A DNA stretch of 64,000 nucleotides from Rhexocercosporidium sp. MPI-PUGE-AT-0058 (taxonomy: Eukaryota > Ascomycota > Leotiomycetes > Helotiales), in the NCBI GenBank assembly GCA_020746875.1, contig JAGTJL010000034.1, positions 62,001-126,000 on the forward strand, given 5' to 3'. Below the pieces are notes generated by a model. The model was not told the DNA's origin. It ran no database searches and saw nothing but the letters and a program-made list of their open reading frames with translations. Shown one piece after another: positions 34,612 through 46,070 of the stretch; position 1 is the stretch's first letter, and each line of letters begins with the position of its first letter. The position numbers were made by a program, and so were the translations under genes.

Positions 34612-36205
34612 TCAGACAGCGGCCCCAGCCCAATGCAGACTCGGCAACTTATCCTCTACAGGCCTCACGCCCGCCTTCTGCATCTTCAACGCAACAGCAT
34701 CAACATCCTTCCAAACCCTCAAGATATTTCCTCCGACTACCTTTCTAGCATCCGCATCACTCACTCCCTGTCTCAACATCTCAGCGACCAAATCCGGAAA
34801 TTTGCTCACATCGTCCAATCCCTCTGGCGTATTTGGGATACCATCGAAATCACTCCCGAGTCCAACGTGGTCATATCCGATCAAGTTACCGATATGTACG
34901 ATATGCTCCACGACGTGCGTCAATGTCGAGTTCTGGGGGTAGAAATCAGGCATTCCACCGGGGTTTGAGGAGTTCCTTGTACAGGATACAAAATCGGGAG
35001 AGAAGTTCACCATGACAACACTGTCCTTTTTCTTGACCATCTGCAATATTTCATCTGGGACGTTGCGAGGGTGCGGACAGAGAGCGTAGGCGGAGGAATG
35101 GCTGAACATAATCGGTGCAGCACTTCCTTCCCAGTCTTTGGATCCGCCAAGAACATCGCGCATCGTGTCTTGACTGACATGTGCTAGGTCAACAATCATA
35201 CCAAGTCGATTCATCTCGTGGATCAGATCTTTGCCGGCGGGTGAGATACCACCCCATTTCGGTTTGGCGACTTCGACACCGCCGCCAGGAAGCTCGAGGA
35301 GTGCAGCGTCCGCGTAAGCGTTGTGGCAGTTGTGGGTTAATGTTGAGTAGCGGACTCCGAGGGCGTAGTAGTGGCGTAAATTGGAGAGGGAGTTACCGAT
35401 TTGGTGGAGGCCTTCGATGCCCAAGGGGGAGATGAGCTGACCGGATTTGAAGGCAGAGAGCGCGGTGCTGCTGTTTGGTGGAGGGGAGAAGGTTTCTGGG
35501 TAGGCTGCCTGGAGACGGGTGAGGAGATCGATTTGAGAATATGTGAAGGCGACGGCTATTAGGAGTTAGTGCGAGTTCACCAAAGGCGTGAGCCTGACAG
35601 TCTGGAAGCGGATGTGATGGGGGTTGGACATAGGTCGCGGGGAAGCGTACACTCAGCATAGTTTTCATCTGAGAAGTCCAGCCCATCTTCTGGACATGGA
35701 ACGAATGCACTCCAGAATGCACCTCCATTCTTGCCCTCCCTCAGCCGAGGAATATCAACGTGAGCCATCATGCCACCCTCCTCGAATGGTTTCTTAAAAC
35801 CATCCCCATAAATCTGGTTGTTGAACAAGAACCTGATCAGGATCGCAAGATCATTATGTCCATCTATACGCTGTTAGACTATGCTCTGACACAGCAAGAG
35901 GTATTCTGACCGATAAGTGGGGTGTCTTCCAAAATCCGGTTGACCCGTTGGTTGATGGTCTTGGGAAGTGGTCGGTCGTCTTGAAGCAGATCCGAAGGCA
36001 TGAATATCATAACCAAACTGGAGAATATACAGAGTCCAAAGATTATGGGTGCAATGTCAGTCCATATGGAACTTCGGGGTTGTGCATCATCCGGAAGCTC
36101 CTCCTTGACATGTTCGTCATTGATGCTCTCGGGTCGAGATCCATGAATCTCTGGAGAACGCTTATCCCCTGGTAAGAGGGGGTCCTGCTCGGAAGAGTAG
36201 GACAT
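34612..36205 (-). CDS. Membrane-anchored dipeptidase, peptidase family M19
   Basis: Exons 36205-35911, 35863-35651 and 35555-34612 join in frame to 483 aa. An N-terminal cytosolic tail (MSYSSEQDPLLPGDK) precedes one membrane segment (about 51-70, IAPIIFGLCIFSSLVMIFM), giving a type II topology. The M19 zinc site is complete: HxD in LIDGHND (H101, D103), Glu in GIEGLHQ (E217), His in VDLAHVSQ (H295), His in MFSHSSAY (H322), and Asp in GLGSDFDG (about D405). FWSAFVPCP is also typical of the family. Known relatives cleave dipeptides, including some with D-residues and cystinyl-glycine. The splice that joins exon 1 to exon 2 creates the DGHND motif, which supports the model. Activity in the vacuolar or secretory lumen or outside the cell is inferred from topology. 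Confidence 0.88.
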
Positions 36206-36900
36206 AATGCAGGTATAGATAACAAAATACAGATGAAACTTCAAAATAGCACTACAGAGTCCATGTCCATGGTAGGTAGAGTAGATGGTTGGAAATGACG
36301 ATCGAAGTATCCGGTTGATTGATAAGGCACAGTCACATGACGCCAAGACTTTGGGGCGCTCGTATTACACTAAACCGCATTCGTCCAGCGCGACGATGAT
36401 CTGCGGTACGAGCATCACTTGGGGAAGGAACGATTTCCTTGCTGGAACTGCCACGGACGGAAGAAAGAAAATCCCAGAATCCATTTCATGCTGTGAATGC
36501 CCTCATCTTCGTCTTCTCTCCTTTCTTCTCTTTCTGCAACCAACAATCGCCATATAGCCACGGATACGCTTCTATTAAACAGACCCCCCCAACGCCAACG
36601 ACCCACCCGCGACTTCGAGCCAGACACAGACAGGGATACAGCTGAAGAAGCCCAGCCAGCGTCAGCGTCAAGAGCAAGAAACACCTGCATGCATGCAGCT
36701 CGTACTCCTGAATTACTTACGACTCTCACCTCAACCCAACTCAACCCCCTAAACCGCCAGCCGCCCAACATCACCAACCCAGTCACTCGTTAGCAGACAG
36801 TCGCAGCCCCTTGAAGACATTCTGCAGGGCTCTACGACCACTGTGATTCTTCAACAACACCAACACGAAGCCCAGTGCAGGACGCAACAAGATTCCAGCC
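36206..36900. other. Divergent promoter region (dipeptidase / Rgd2-type gene)
   Basis: About 700 bp between two divergently transcribed genes. The right part (36560-36900) is C/A-rich like a fungal 5' leader. An open frame here (36497-36793) lacks coding character. Confidence 0.45.
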
Positions 36901-39693
36901 ATGCCAGGCTTCGCAGACTCCTTTTGGTCAGGGGACTATGCAGGAGGTAAGGAAACACGAATCTGCGGCTCCGGAATCACTGTCTAATCATTTTTAGGCC
37001 TCGGTGTCCTCTTTGGCAAGCTTCAACAGGGTGTACAAGAGAACCAGCAGATGTTGACGATTGCGCGGATGCGAGCAGAAGCCGAAGATCTGTATGGCAT
37101 GAAGTTGGGAGAAATCGGGGCGGCTACAGATAGGATAGGCGGCGGTTTCTCTCGAGATGATGGAGCAAGCGTGAAAAAGGTAGGGAAGAGAGAGAGTCTG
37201 CGGGGGCGAGATAATCAACTGCTAACAATTTTTCAGGCATACGATGGAGTGCGGACGGAGATGGAGGAAGCGGCCAAAAACCATCGCAAAATCGCCCAGA
37301 GCATTCGAGACCTGGTAGTCCTCCCCTTCACCAGATGGTGTGATGCCCACGAGTCCCGAGTCCAAAATTCCCAAGACGATTTACAAGCACGGATAAAACT
37401 TCATGACAAGCAAGCCGAAACCGTCAAGAAGCTGCGTAGCCATTACTTTAACAAGTGCAGGCTGGTTGAGGATATCGAGGAGGAGAACAAACTAGCTTTT
37501 CAGGACCCCGAAGCCAGTCCCAAGCCAAATATACCCGAGATCAAGGTTCAAGATAAGGAGGAGGAGGATGACGAGCCTGTGGAAATTGGAGATGAGGTTT
37601 ACCAGCCCGAGCAAGTCAAGAAGATCCTGTCGCACGTCCTCAACACTGTCAGGCTAGGAGAGACAAAGGTTCCTATCCTTGGCACATATCAGAATACAAC
37701 CAGCGGAGCGGAAATTGTGGAATACCTGCAGAAGAGCATGGGCGCAACCAGCGTCAGTCATGCCGAGCGCATCGGTCAGGACTTGATCGCAAACGGATTC
37801 TTGCGACTCATCGGAAATGTGGGAAGCATTTTTGCAAACAGCTCTAAGATGTTCTATCAATGGAAGCCAAAGGCATTCCAATGGTCTGGTGTCCCAGAGA
37901 AAAAGGTGCCAGTAAGCCGGACCTTCTCAATGGCCTCCCAATCTGAATTCGCAGAGTCCCCAGTAGTGGGAACTGTGACAGATTATTTGGCCGGATGGAA
38001 TCCCCTCAATACCCAGCATCCAAACGAGACTCCGGGGGACCGACTTCGGAGGGAAGCAGCAGAGGCAGACGAGAGGTACAAGGCAGGTGTTCGGAAACTT
38101 GATCTTCTTCGCTGTCAACTCGAGGAAGCTATCATCGAGCACTTGAGATACCTGGAGAGATGTGAACTCGACCGCCTAAAGGCTATCAAGACCATCATTC
38201 TTGATTTTTCTGGAACCATCAGTAATGTCATTCCAAGTCTTCAATCGACAGTCGACAACATGATGCTTTACCAAGAGACTGTTCAGCCAATGGGAGATCT
38301 TAGATATCTGTTGGAGAACTACCGCACAGGAGGCTTTGCTCCAAAGGTTCTGGTTTATGAGAACTACTACAACTCCGCCGATGAACAGACTTTTGGTGTA
38401 GATCTCGAGGCCCGGGCAAGAGCTGATCGCAAGCGTGTTCCAGCTCTCATTACAACTATCCTCACATTCCTTGACCACCGGTACCCGGATCTTGAAGGTG
38501 ACGAAGCTCGGCGAAGCGTCTGGTTGGTTGATGTTCCGCTTCATCAAACTCACCGGATTCGTGCAGCGCTCAATACCGGGAAGCCCTTTGGCGTTGAAGC
38601 CCTGGAAGCCTTCGATATACCCATCATTGCCAGCGTTCTCAAACTTTATTTATTAGAACTTCCAGGTATGCCAATATCCCTAACCCTCCAGTTTTTATGC
38701 TAACGTGATGCAGACTCTCTGGTTTCTTCTCATGTTTACGAAATTATGAAAACCATCTATTCTACCCCAGCCTCGGAGTCAACTGATTCAGCTCGCATCT
38801 CCGTTCTTCAAAACACTCTCAGTCAGCTTAGACTGGCAAACATTGCAACTCTAGATGCCCTCATGACACACTTCACACGACTCATTGAACTTACTTCCGC
38901 CGATGAGACCTACATTTCTGCTTTGGCAACAGCCTTGGCACCCTGTATCCTCCGACCAAGAACAGAGACTTCGATGACGATGGAGGAGAAATACTCTTAT
39001 CGCCTGATCCGAGATCTGTTCGCCCACAAAGATGCCATTTTCTCCGAACTCAAGCGTGCATCTTCCCTCTCACACAGCATCAGCGTCGACACGCGCCCTC
39101 GATCTGTTAGTGGTGTCAGCACTGACGAGAGTAATCGGAAAGCAAATATGGAAGCTCGTGCTCGCGCCATCATCGAAAAGGCAGGTGGATCAAGGGGCCG
39201 TGACAAGAGCCCGGCTCCATCTCCACGAGGCCACCGCAGAGATCGTAGCTCCGGTGGACCAGAAACCAGATTTCCCATTCAGACCTCCCCAACCGCCAAT
39301 AGCGACCATGCCAGAAACCCAAGACCAGCTCCAGGCGTAAGAGCCAGTCTTGAGGTCCCTGGCGAATCAGCGCCTGTTGTGCCATCCGAGACAGCGAACG
39401 GAACTGACTCTCCGCTGAAACCCATCACAAATGGCAGTTCCGAAGCTTCCGCGACAAGTGCAACTTACATTCCTGGCATGGGTGACGGTATGGACGAAGT
39501 TGGAATTGAGAAGCGCAACAGTCTCGGCCGATCTGCACCAGCAGCCTCAGCCCGCTTCTCCGGTCGTCGCCCTGTAGGACTCGCTCGAATGAGTCAAGAT
39601 CAGTCGAAGAGAGATAGTGTGGGTAGTATTGGGGGCCATGAGGATGGAGCGAGAGTGGGTGTCAGTCTCACAGATAAGCCGATGGATGATTAG
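36901..39693 (+). CDS. RGD2: Rgd2-type Rho GTPase-activating protein (F-BAR, DEP, RhoGAP)
   Basis: Exons 36901-36946, 36998-37179, 37237-38665 and 38714-39693 give 878 aa. The second intron (57 nt) is open in frame but has a TGCTAAC branch and TTTTTCAG acceptor. Residues 1-190 and about 340-420 form an F-BAR domain (FADSFWSGDYAGGLGVLFGKL at the start; ERYKAGVRKLDLLRCQLEEA later), interrupted at about 200-290 by a DEP domain (TSGAEIVEYLQKSMG, ANGFLRLIG). This insertion is diagnostic of yeast Rgd2. RhoGAP spans about 462-660 (FGVDLEARARADRKRVPAL, PIIASVLKLYLLELPDSLV, LAPCILRP). The usual GxFRxSG arginine-finger segment reads VWLVDVPLHQTHRIR, with no Arg at the finger position. The C-terminal 215 residues are Ser/Pro/Arg-rich and disordered. 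Expected role: control of Cdc42/Rho5-type GTPases at curved membrane, cell polarity and cytokinesis. Confidence 0.9.
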
Positions 39694-40362
39694 AGGAGCT
39701 TTTCTTACATTGTGATCCAGGGTGATGGACTTGGTTGGAGGAATGGGGGGATGGCGGTCGGCGCATGCCTGGATGCCGGAGGCGATGTGTCTGTCTGTAT
39801 GTATGTATGATAGAGCTATGTGTTCTAGTTTAGGTCATGAATGTCATGTATGGTATCTAGCTGGGTAGGATGGGAGGTGGGTGGGAGGTAGGTGGGAGGA
39901 AAGGAGGGAAGGAGAATATGATGTTGTTGATACCCTATTCCTCCGTTTTTCTTTCATGCATGCTGCCTTTGCCTATACGTCTTCTTCTCTTTCATACCAC
40001 TACCAGCAATCTATGTCTCACCGGGGAATTTCGATCTCTAACTTTGGCAGCTCTACCATATGCACATCTACTCACGTCTTCCGCTGCGTTTTACATGGTA
40101 AGTGCCACTTATCGTGTCAGCCTCGGCAGAATGACTCTACATACTTTGTTGACTGACGATCCTAATACATTGTCTTTTATTGACCCCAGCTTCTCCAAAC
40201 CTGCCGAAGCCCGCAGACTGTATTCTATGCAAGCTTACCTGAACTGAACTCGAGACCGTTTCATAGCTTCCAGCCTGGCCCGCTTCTGTTCTCATTCTCA
40301 TCACTTCTCCCGTTTTAATGGTCATCCCCATACCCGTGCTTATTCGTTCAAACATATTCCCT
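39694..40362. other. 3' flank of the Rgd2-type gene with a G-rich tract
   Basis: Contains GTAT repeats near 39799-39808 and a G-rich tract at 39862-39915 with at least five GGG runs separated by short loops. Open frames here (39870-40247) run through this simple sequence and lack coding support. Confidence 0.45.
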
Positions 40363-40707
40363 TCATCTACATAGCCCGGCAGCCTCCTCATCCTCATCCA
40401 CAAACGCCAAAATTCTCAAATCTTCAACGCCCCACTCCCTTGACCCCTGCAATGCCCTCTCCCTAAGAACCTAAATCGTCTCCTCAACCCACTTAACAAG
40501 TACCTTCTGTTTCTTGAATGATCCCGTTTTGGCCATGACCAGGGACGATTTGCGATTGCCGGGAGGATACGGTTGACCAGTTGATGGAACTTTCTGCAAT
40601 TTCTCAGCAGTGGACTCCGGAACTTCACAGCCAGCTTCATTCGGCCGAAAAGAGGTTGCTGTACTCTCAATCTCAGAGTTGGAAATTAGGAGTAGTCTAG
40701 TGAATAT
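40363..40707 (-). pseudogene. Small gene interrupted by an in-frame TAG
   Basis: One frame on the minus strand reads as protein for over 100 codons: PNEAGCEVPESTAEKLQKV, GQPYPPGNRKSSLVMAKTG, KKQKVLVKWVEETI. It then hits TAG at 40471-40473 and continues in the same frame as VLRERALQGSREWGVEDL and ILAFVDEDEEAAGLCR to TGA at 40363. The upstream limit is a TAA near 40708; no ATG is found there, so an exon further upstream may be missing. An ATG at 40536 (MAKTGSFKKQ) could start a 21-aa product ending at the TAG. The TAG is one C-to-T change away from CAG. The gene lies 1 kb from the RIP-mutated transposons. No family recognised. Confidence 0.5.
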
Positions 40708-41049
40708 GGGGCAGGAACTTGATTAAGAAATCGAACTCGGAAAGAAAGAAGCAGAAGAAAAATGGTTCCCATATGTTCTGACGGAGTAAGGCTGTTCATT
40801 CAAAGTTGCCGCAAGCTACAGGAGTAGCTGGTCCGAGATCGTGGCTCTTGGACCTTCATGGTGTTGGTTGTTGTTGTTTGTGTTACCCCGTTCCTTGCTT
40901 CATATTGTTTGCCACCAGAGAAAAGTGTGAAACCCTATCTACCTCTCCATACTAATCGTACAAAGTTTTCGAGCTCGTGGATTGGTTGACACACAGTCTT
41001 GAGAAGAGCCACGAACCCAGGAGATTCCTCGACACTGGCCGAACCGAAG

Positions 41050-41291
41050 GTATGATGGACGCGGCGCAGATGCACAGTAGCCGACAAGCTCAGCTCCACA
41101 ATCTTAAAGAAAGCCTGACTCAGTCTATCGTCGACTCCATTGCTGACAAGCACGTCGACTTGAACGCTCTGGCGAAACGGATCAAGGAGCCTGCCTTATT
41201 CGATCATGGTCCTTTGCCTGCTTCCATGCAAGTGGTCCCCGTTCAATATCAACCCAAGCCAGCTGCCGACAAATCACCAGAAAGTATCTAG
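41050..41291 (+). CDS. Possible small protein or gene remnant, about 79 aa
   Basis: Starting at ATGATGGACGCG (41050), the frame reads MMDAAQMHSSRQAQLHNL, LTQSIVDSIADKHVDLNALA, KRIKEPALFDHGPLP and ends PESI at a TAG (41289-41291). The composition is protein-like and helical. A neighbouring frame continues as KYLAGKKEEKKATDRAFA until 41353, so a frameshift near the end is possible. It sits directly beside the AT-rich transposon flank and may be the remains of a longer gene. Not recognised. Confidence 0.35.
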
Positions 41292-41662
41292 CAGGCAAGA
41301 AGGAAGAGAAGAAAGCTACAGATCGGGCATTTGCTTCCGCCGCTGGCACTTAGCAGAAGTTGGATTAGACTAGCACTTCGTGAGAGGAATAGTTAGAATT
41401 TACGTTAGTATTACAGATAATTAAAGAAATCGTAAGTGATTTTTTAAAATAATTTAAAAGACTTCTTTTTTAGTAAGCGTTTAAATATTACTTAAGTAAT
41501 GTAAGTCAAATTATATTATTTATATTTAATTTTTCTTTATTATTTTAGTAATCTTAATATTATAATCGAGTAGATTCGTGCCATTAAATATATAGTAAAC
41601 AGGAAGGACAAGTAGGACTTAAACTAAGCCGGCGGTAAAAGTAAAAGGAAGAAGATGATATA
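41292..41662. other. AT-rich left flank of the transposon block
   Basis: Base composition changes sharply near 41400 to AT-rich sequence with TTAA and TAAT strings and stops in all frames. This is transposon-like DNA into which the outer element inserted, or its mutated flank. No terminal repeat recognised. Confidence 0.5.
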
Positions 41663-41667
41663 TTCGT
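41663..41667 (+). repeat. Left target-site duplication of the outer element (TTCGT)
   Basis: TTCGT stands directly before the left 255-bp LTR and again directly after the right LTR at 56352. This is the 5-bp duplication expected for LTR retrotransposon insertion. Confidence 0.85.
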
Positions 41668-41922
41668 TGTTACGACTCCCTGAGCCTCGTATTCTAACCG
41701 AGCGAGCTCGGCATCGCTCGTAGCATTGCTTTGGCATGACAACCATGGCGCTAGGCCTAATCGGGAAAGGCTAGGGGGACCCTTTGTGTATTTATATTAG
41801 AGTTCCCTTTTATAGAGAGCTCTCCTTTTCTTTTTGTCTTTTCTTTTTAATTTTAAGCGTAGCTTTAGGTCTAAATATAAAGCTATCTTTTGCATTGTAT
41901 TAACCTTTAGCTAGCCGTAATA
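41668..41922 (+). repeat. Left LTR of the outer gypsy element
   Basis: 255 bp, starting TGTTACGACTCC and ending GCCGTAATA. It aligns without gaps to the right LTR at 56097-56351. About 30 differences were counted by eye, all C/T or G/A. The inner part (GGCGCTAGGCCTAATCGGG) is identical between the two. Confidence 0.9.
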
Positions 41923-42203
41923 TAAGAAAAGATTAATAACCCCTTCGCTATAAAACGTTATATTTTATTAAGTCTTGCGCGTCGCGTTTCCTTGCTTTTA
42001 TAATAAGTTAACGACGAATTTAATACTTTTGCCTATTCGATAGATAAGTACTTTTTTATTAATAGCGGATTACTTTAGAAAAAGCTGAAAAACTTCTTGT
42101 CGTTAACCTGCCTTATGTAACTTAACGCGCGCTATTCGAACTTCGACTTCGACTTATATTTAATTAATAAATCGATTAATAACTTTAAATACTTCTTTAC
42201 CTT

Positions 42204-42646
42204 GTGCTGCCACTACTTCCGATTTCTTCCTCTTGTCGGCGAAGCTCTAGAGAAAGAAGCGCCCTTTTACGGCTAAGCTTTACTAATACTCTTATCCCTT
42301 CGGTCGAGACTTTTATAAAAGAACCCGATAACTTTAAAGAACTCGATTCCGACTTAAAGGATAAACCTCAAAACTACTTCGACGCCTCGCCAGAGCCTAC
42401 CGCTATTATAAAGGGCCTTACCCTCGCTTAATAAGTAAAAGTAAATTAATTAATCGAGATTTCTATTAGTTTTACTATTACTGCCGCTGTTAAGTAAGCC
42501 TTCGATTAATATGCTTTTAATAACCCCTATTAAAAGACTCGCATTCCTTCTCCTTAGAGCGATCGATCGGTACGTGTTTTTACGGCGGACCTCTAACCGA
42601 TTACCGACTATTATTTATTAAAGCTAAACAATTCGGTTTAAGTTAT
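42204..42646 (+). pseudogene. 5' part of decayed gypsy gag
   Basis: A short open frame (42204-42431; SVETFIKEPDNFKELDSDL) and following stop-rich sequence up to the inner element. The gag-like reading resumes after the inner element at 50611. Position after the left LTR and before the CCHC knuckle supports gag. The protein sequence itself is too decayed for a firm family match. Confidence 0.5.
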
Positions 42647-42651
42647 AAAGC
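42647..42651 (+). repeat. Left target-site duplication of the inner copia element (AAAGC)
   Basis: AAAGC lies directly before the left 184-bp LTR; the same five bases follow the right LTR at 50606-50610. Confidence 0.85.
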
Positions 42652-42835
42652 TGTCGTATAAGCACGGGCAGCTGCTCTCTTGGCACTGCACGTGACTTAA
42701 TTAAGTTCTGCTACTGTAGACCGCCTTCAAGAAAATAATTGTTTTCTCTTAATACTTAAAACTTAAAAAATAACAATTAATTACTTTAATTTAATTATAA
42801 TTACTTATAGCGCTTTAATTCACTTTTATACTATA
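42652..42835 (+). repeat. Left LTR of the inner copia element
   Basis: 184 bp; begins TGTCGTATAAGCACGGG and ends TTTTATACTATA. Gap-free alignment to 50422-50605 shows about 22 differences by eye, all transitions. Several changes alter CA to TA, including the terminal CA (here TA). Confidence 0.9.
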
Positions 42836-42854
42836 GTTATGAGCCTCGTTGACG
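42836..42854 (+). other. Copia primer-binding site complementary to initiator tRNA-Met anticodon arm
   Basis: Directly after the left LTR the sequence is GTTATGAGCCTCGTTGACG. Its reverse complement contains GGCTCATAAC, the anticodon-loop core (CAT anticodon) of eukaryotic initiator tRNA-Met. Copia of Drosophila and relatives prime from an internally cleaved initiator tRNA. The rest of the match to the host tRNA could not be tested. Confidence 0.6.
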
Positions 42855-44539
42855 AAGCTATTAAGTTAGTATTCTTCCTTTTGTGCGCTATTAATTTAAA
42901 TAAAGCCTATGAAATAAGTTTATAAGTAGAAAGCATTTATTATACGTTATAAAGTTTTCTACTTTATTATAGAATATAATTTACACCGCTGTTTTTTACT
43001 AACTCTTCGATTCTACTCTAGATAAGTATAAAAACCAAGTAACTGGACTTAATACCTCTCTAATCCTTCCTCTTTTATTAAATACTCGGAGCTCATAAAA
43101 GCAATTCCTCTACTATAATAGACTTAACTTTAACTTCTTCTTTAAATAATCGAACCCTTCTTAATTACGACAAGCGCACTTAAACTCCTTAGTATTAAGT
43201 ATTTAAATCCTTTTATATCTTTTATAAAATATAGAATTCAATAAACCTTACGTTATTAGTTATTCTCAATCTTCTCGATACCGAACCGAAACCCTTATCG
43301 CTAAACGATTTAAAAATATAATAAAATAAAAAAACTATTAAATATAATTTCTAAGCTTAAGTAAAGTAGGACGAAAATGTTCGCGATCTTATAAAGAAAG
43401 GCCTTAAGCCAAGCGTATTACCACCGGTAAAAGCTATAATTAAAAATATAGCTTTAATATATATTACTCTTATAAAGGAACACGTAAGGAAGCTCGCATA
43501 ATAAACAGAAAAGGCTCGAGCTTATAAAGCAGCTTATAAGTAGATTTAAAAGACAGTTAATCCTTTTATTTATTAAGGAATAGTTAAGGAATATAAGAAC
43601 GAGTAAGCTCGTATAGAAAAAGAATAGTTAACCGAGATAATAAACGAAGACCTTTAATTAAAGTTATAGACTCTTTAATTACTCTTTTAAATTCTTAAAA
43701 AAAATTACGCCCCTTCGGAAACAAATGCTTACACGCTAATATAGTCTACTTATAAGAAAAAGCTCACTATTATTAAGGCAGGGCGAGTTAATCTTAAAAA
43801 ATAACTTTAAAAATGGAGAACGGCTTATTAAAATACTCTTTTATACGACTTACTAGACGTTAAAGGACTGCTAATAGTACTTGACTTTATTAAAGCAGTA
43901 CAAAAGAAGCTCGCACCGGAATAGGCGCGCCAACGGCACTCTGAATTACTAAGAAATAATATTCTTAAAGTAACAAACTAGTACTCTTTACTTAATTATA
44001 TTAATTAATTATCTACTCTTAATAAGGAATTACTTATAGCTTTTGGACAATAAAAGATAATAGGCCTATATGCCACTCTTAAAAGAAAATTAAATATTCC
44101 TATAACCTCGTCGGTTTAACGAAACCAGTCGCTAAACACGCGAATAAATACCTACCCGTATAAGTATCGCTTTTATTATCATAAGGCTATTAATTATTAT
44201 AGACTTCGGTATTACTACGACGGCTCGACGGCAAGTAACCTCAGGAACCTATTATTAATAAAGGAAATTAAAAAGATTCGACTCTAATTAAAAAGCGACT
44301 TCCCTGACCTCCGCCGAGAAATTGCCAAATTTAATAAGAATATATTATTAATAACGCAACTTACTTCCGGACTGCCTTTTAGTAATTCCTTTTTTACTCA
44401 AGTACTAATAACTTTTATAATTCTAAAGCTAACTGCTTTAATAAAAGCAAAATACCCTAAAAACGTTTAGGCTTATCTTATAAGCTTTAAATTTCTTAAT
44501 AAAGCTCTCGCTATTACAGGGGTATACGTTATTATAAAT

Positions 44540-44830
44540 ATAAATTGCTATCCGCTTATAAAAAGCACTTTGCTTAATAACGGAGCCGCCACTTATTTAA
44601 TAAATTCAAAAGCTCTTCTTGTCCCCGGAAGCTTTATTAAATTTATTACGGACGATAGCGTTAAGGCCGGAACGTCAAGCCTAATAATTAAAGGCCGCAG
44701 TATTCAAGTTTTTAAAAGTGCTTTCTACGGCCTTAACGAACCGAATACAGGCGATTTAACTTTTTCGAATGTCGTTATTATTAAAAGCTTTAATATTAAT
44801 ATTATTTTAAAAGCTCGCCTTTTGTAAGCA
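44540..44830 (+). pseudogene. Decayed copia retropepsin region
   Basis: An 86-codon open stretch (44570-44827) reads LLNNGAATYLINSKALLVPG, which corresponds to the copia protease signature (LDSGAxxHxxN). The catalytic Asp of DSGA is replaced by Asn, one G-to-A change. Just upstream, Tyr-rich sequence at 44155-44215 may be a CCHC knuckle with Cys changed to Tyr. Confidence 0.65.
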
Positions 44831-45589
44831 GGAGTTTAGTATAATAATTTAAATTGTACTTTATATATAAAAACAGCTGAAGACAGTTTAATTTTGAAGT
44901 AATTATAGCGATAGTTTAACTTAGCTTTCTTTAAATACAAGCTTTTTAACTACTCTTCGGTTTCTTTAATTACTCGCCGTATTTTGACTCGCCTAAATCA
45001 TAACTTTTTAATATTTTTAACGCTAGAGAAAAGCATTCGCTAAGACTTTCAGTCGAGTAGATAATATTTAAAGCCATAAGTCGACGAAGCCTACTTATAA
45101 TATTTACGCGTAAGTCACTTAAGAAAGAAAGCCTTAAAAAACTTAATAAAAAATGCGTATAACGTCGAGATTTAAGGTTTAATTCGATTAAAATGCGAGT
45201 ATTATATAATAGCTACAGTATAGTAAGTAACAAGTCGTCGTTAATTAAAAAGAATAATTACCCGTCCTTTTTACTATATTTCTTAAGATTTATTCGATTT
45301 TCTAGTAGGGTTTAACGAAAACAGCTAGCTTTTATTAATTAAGGATAAATATAATAGGAAATTCTATAAGCGACTTTTAAAAACTAAAAAGTTAATCGCC
45401 GTTTTAAATGCTTTTAAACCGTTTAAAGCGTGGATAAGACGTTAATTCGGGCTCTTAGTTTATAAAATACGCTAAAATAACGACACCTTAATTATAAGAA
45501 TTAATAAATTAATTAAATATGAAAAGTAATATAAAGAAAGTGGTATTAATATTAAATTTACCCTTTCACATATATATTAACTTAATGAA

Positions 45590-46070
45590 GGAGCTGAGCG
45601 CATAAGTAAAGAAATAATTAATAAATCGATCAAGATGCGCCTCTTCGCTAATTTACCTCAGGCGCTTTAGACGGAATTAATAATAACGGCAATTGTTTTT
45701 TATAATATGAATTCATTTACTCGTAAAGGCTTTAAAAGTCTTAATAAAGTGTTTTAAGCCTAATTTAAATAATATTTTCGGTATTACAACCCTAAGCTCA
45801 CGTTAAAGTTAACAATCGATTTATGGCCTAACTAAAACAACTTATATGCGTACAACTATAAAGCCTACCTTATAATTAAAGATCGAAAAGCTCTCCGCTA
45901 AAAAAGAGTTTTTAAAGTCAACTTATAAGTACACTTTAATTACTTAATTAAATACGTTTTATTTAATATTTATAAGATTTGAGTGCTTTAATTATAATAT
46001 GTAATAGTGACTTAGAATATTACTTTTAACGAAACTTTCTTTTATTTAAGCTCTTTAAATATAAAGAAAG
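45590..46070 (+). pseudogene. Decayed copia integrase C-terminal region
   Basis: Across stops one can read the copia pattern that follows the integrase core: NKSIKMRLFANLPQALQTEL, NNLYAYNYKAYLIIKDRKAL, KRVFKV and NITFNETFFY. Order and spacing match copia polyproteins between integrase and reverse transcriptase. Confidence 0.6.
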
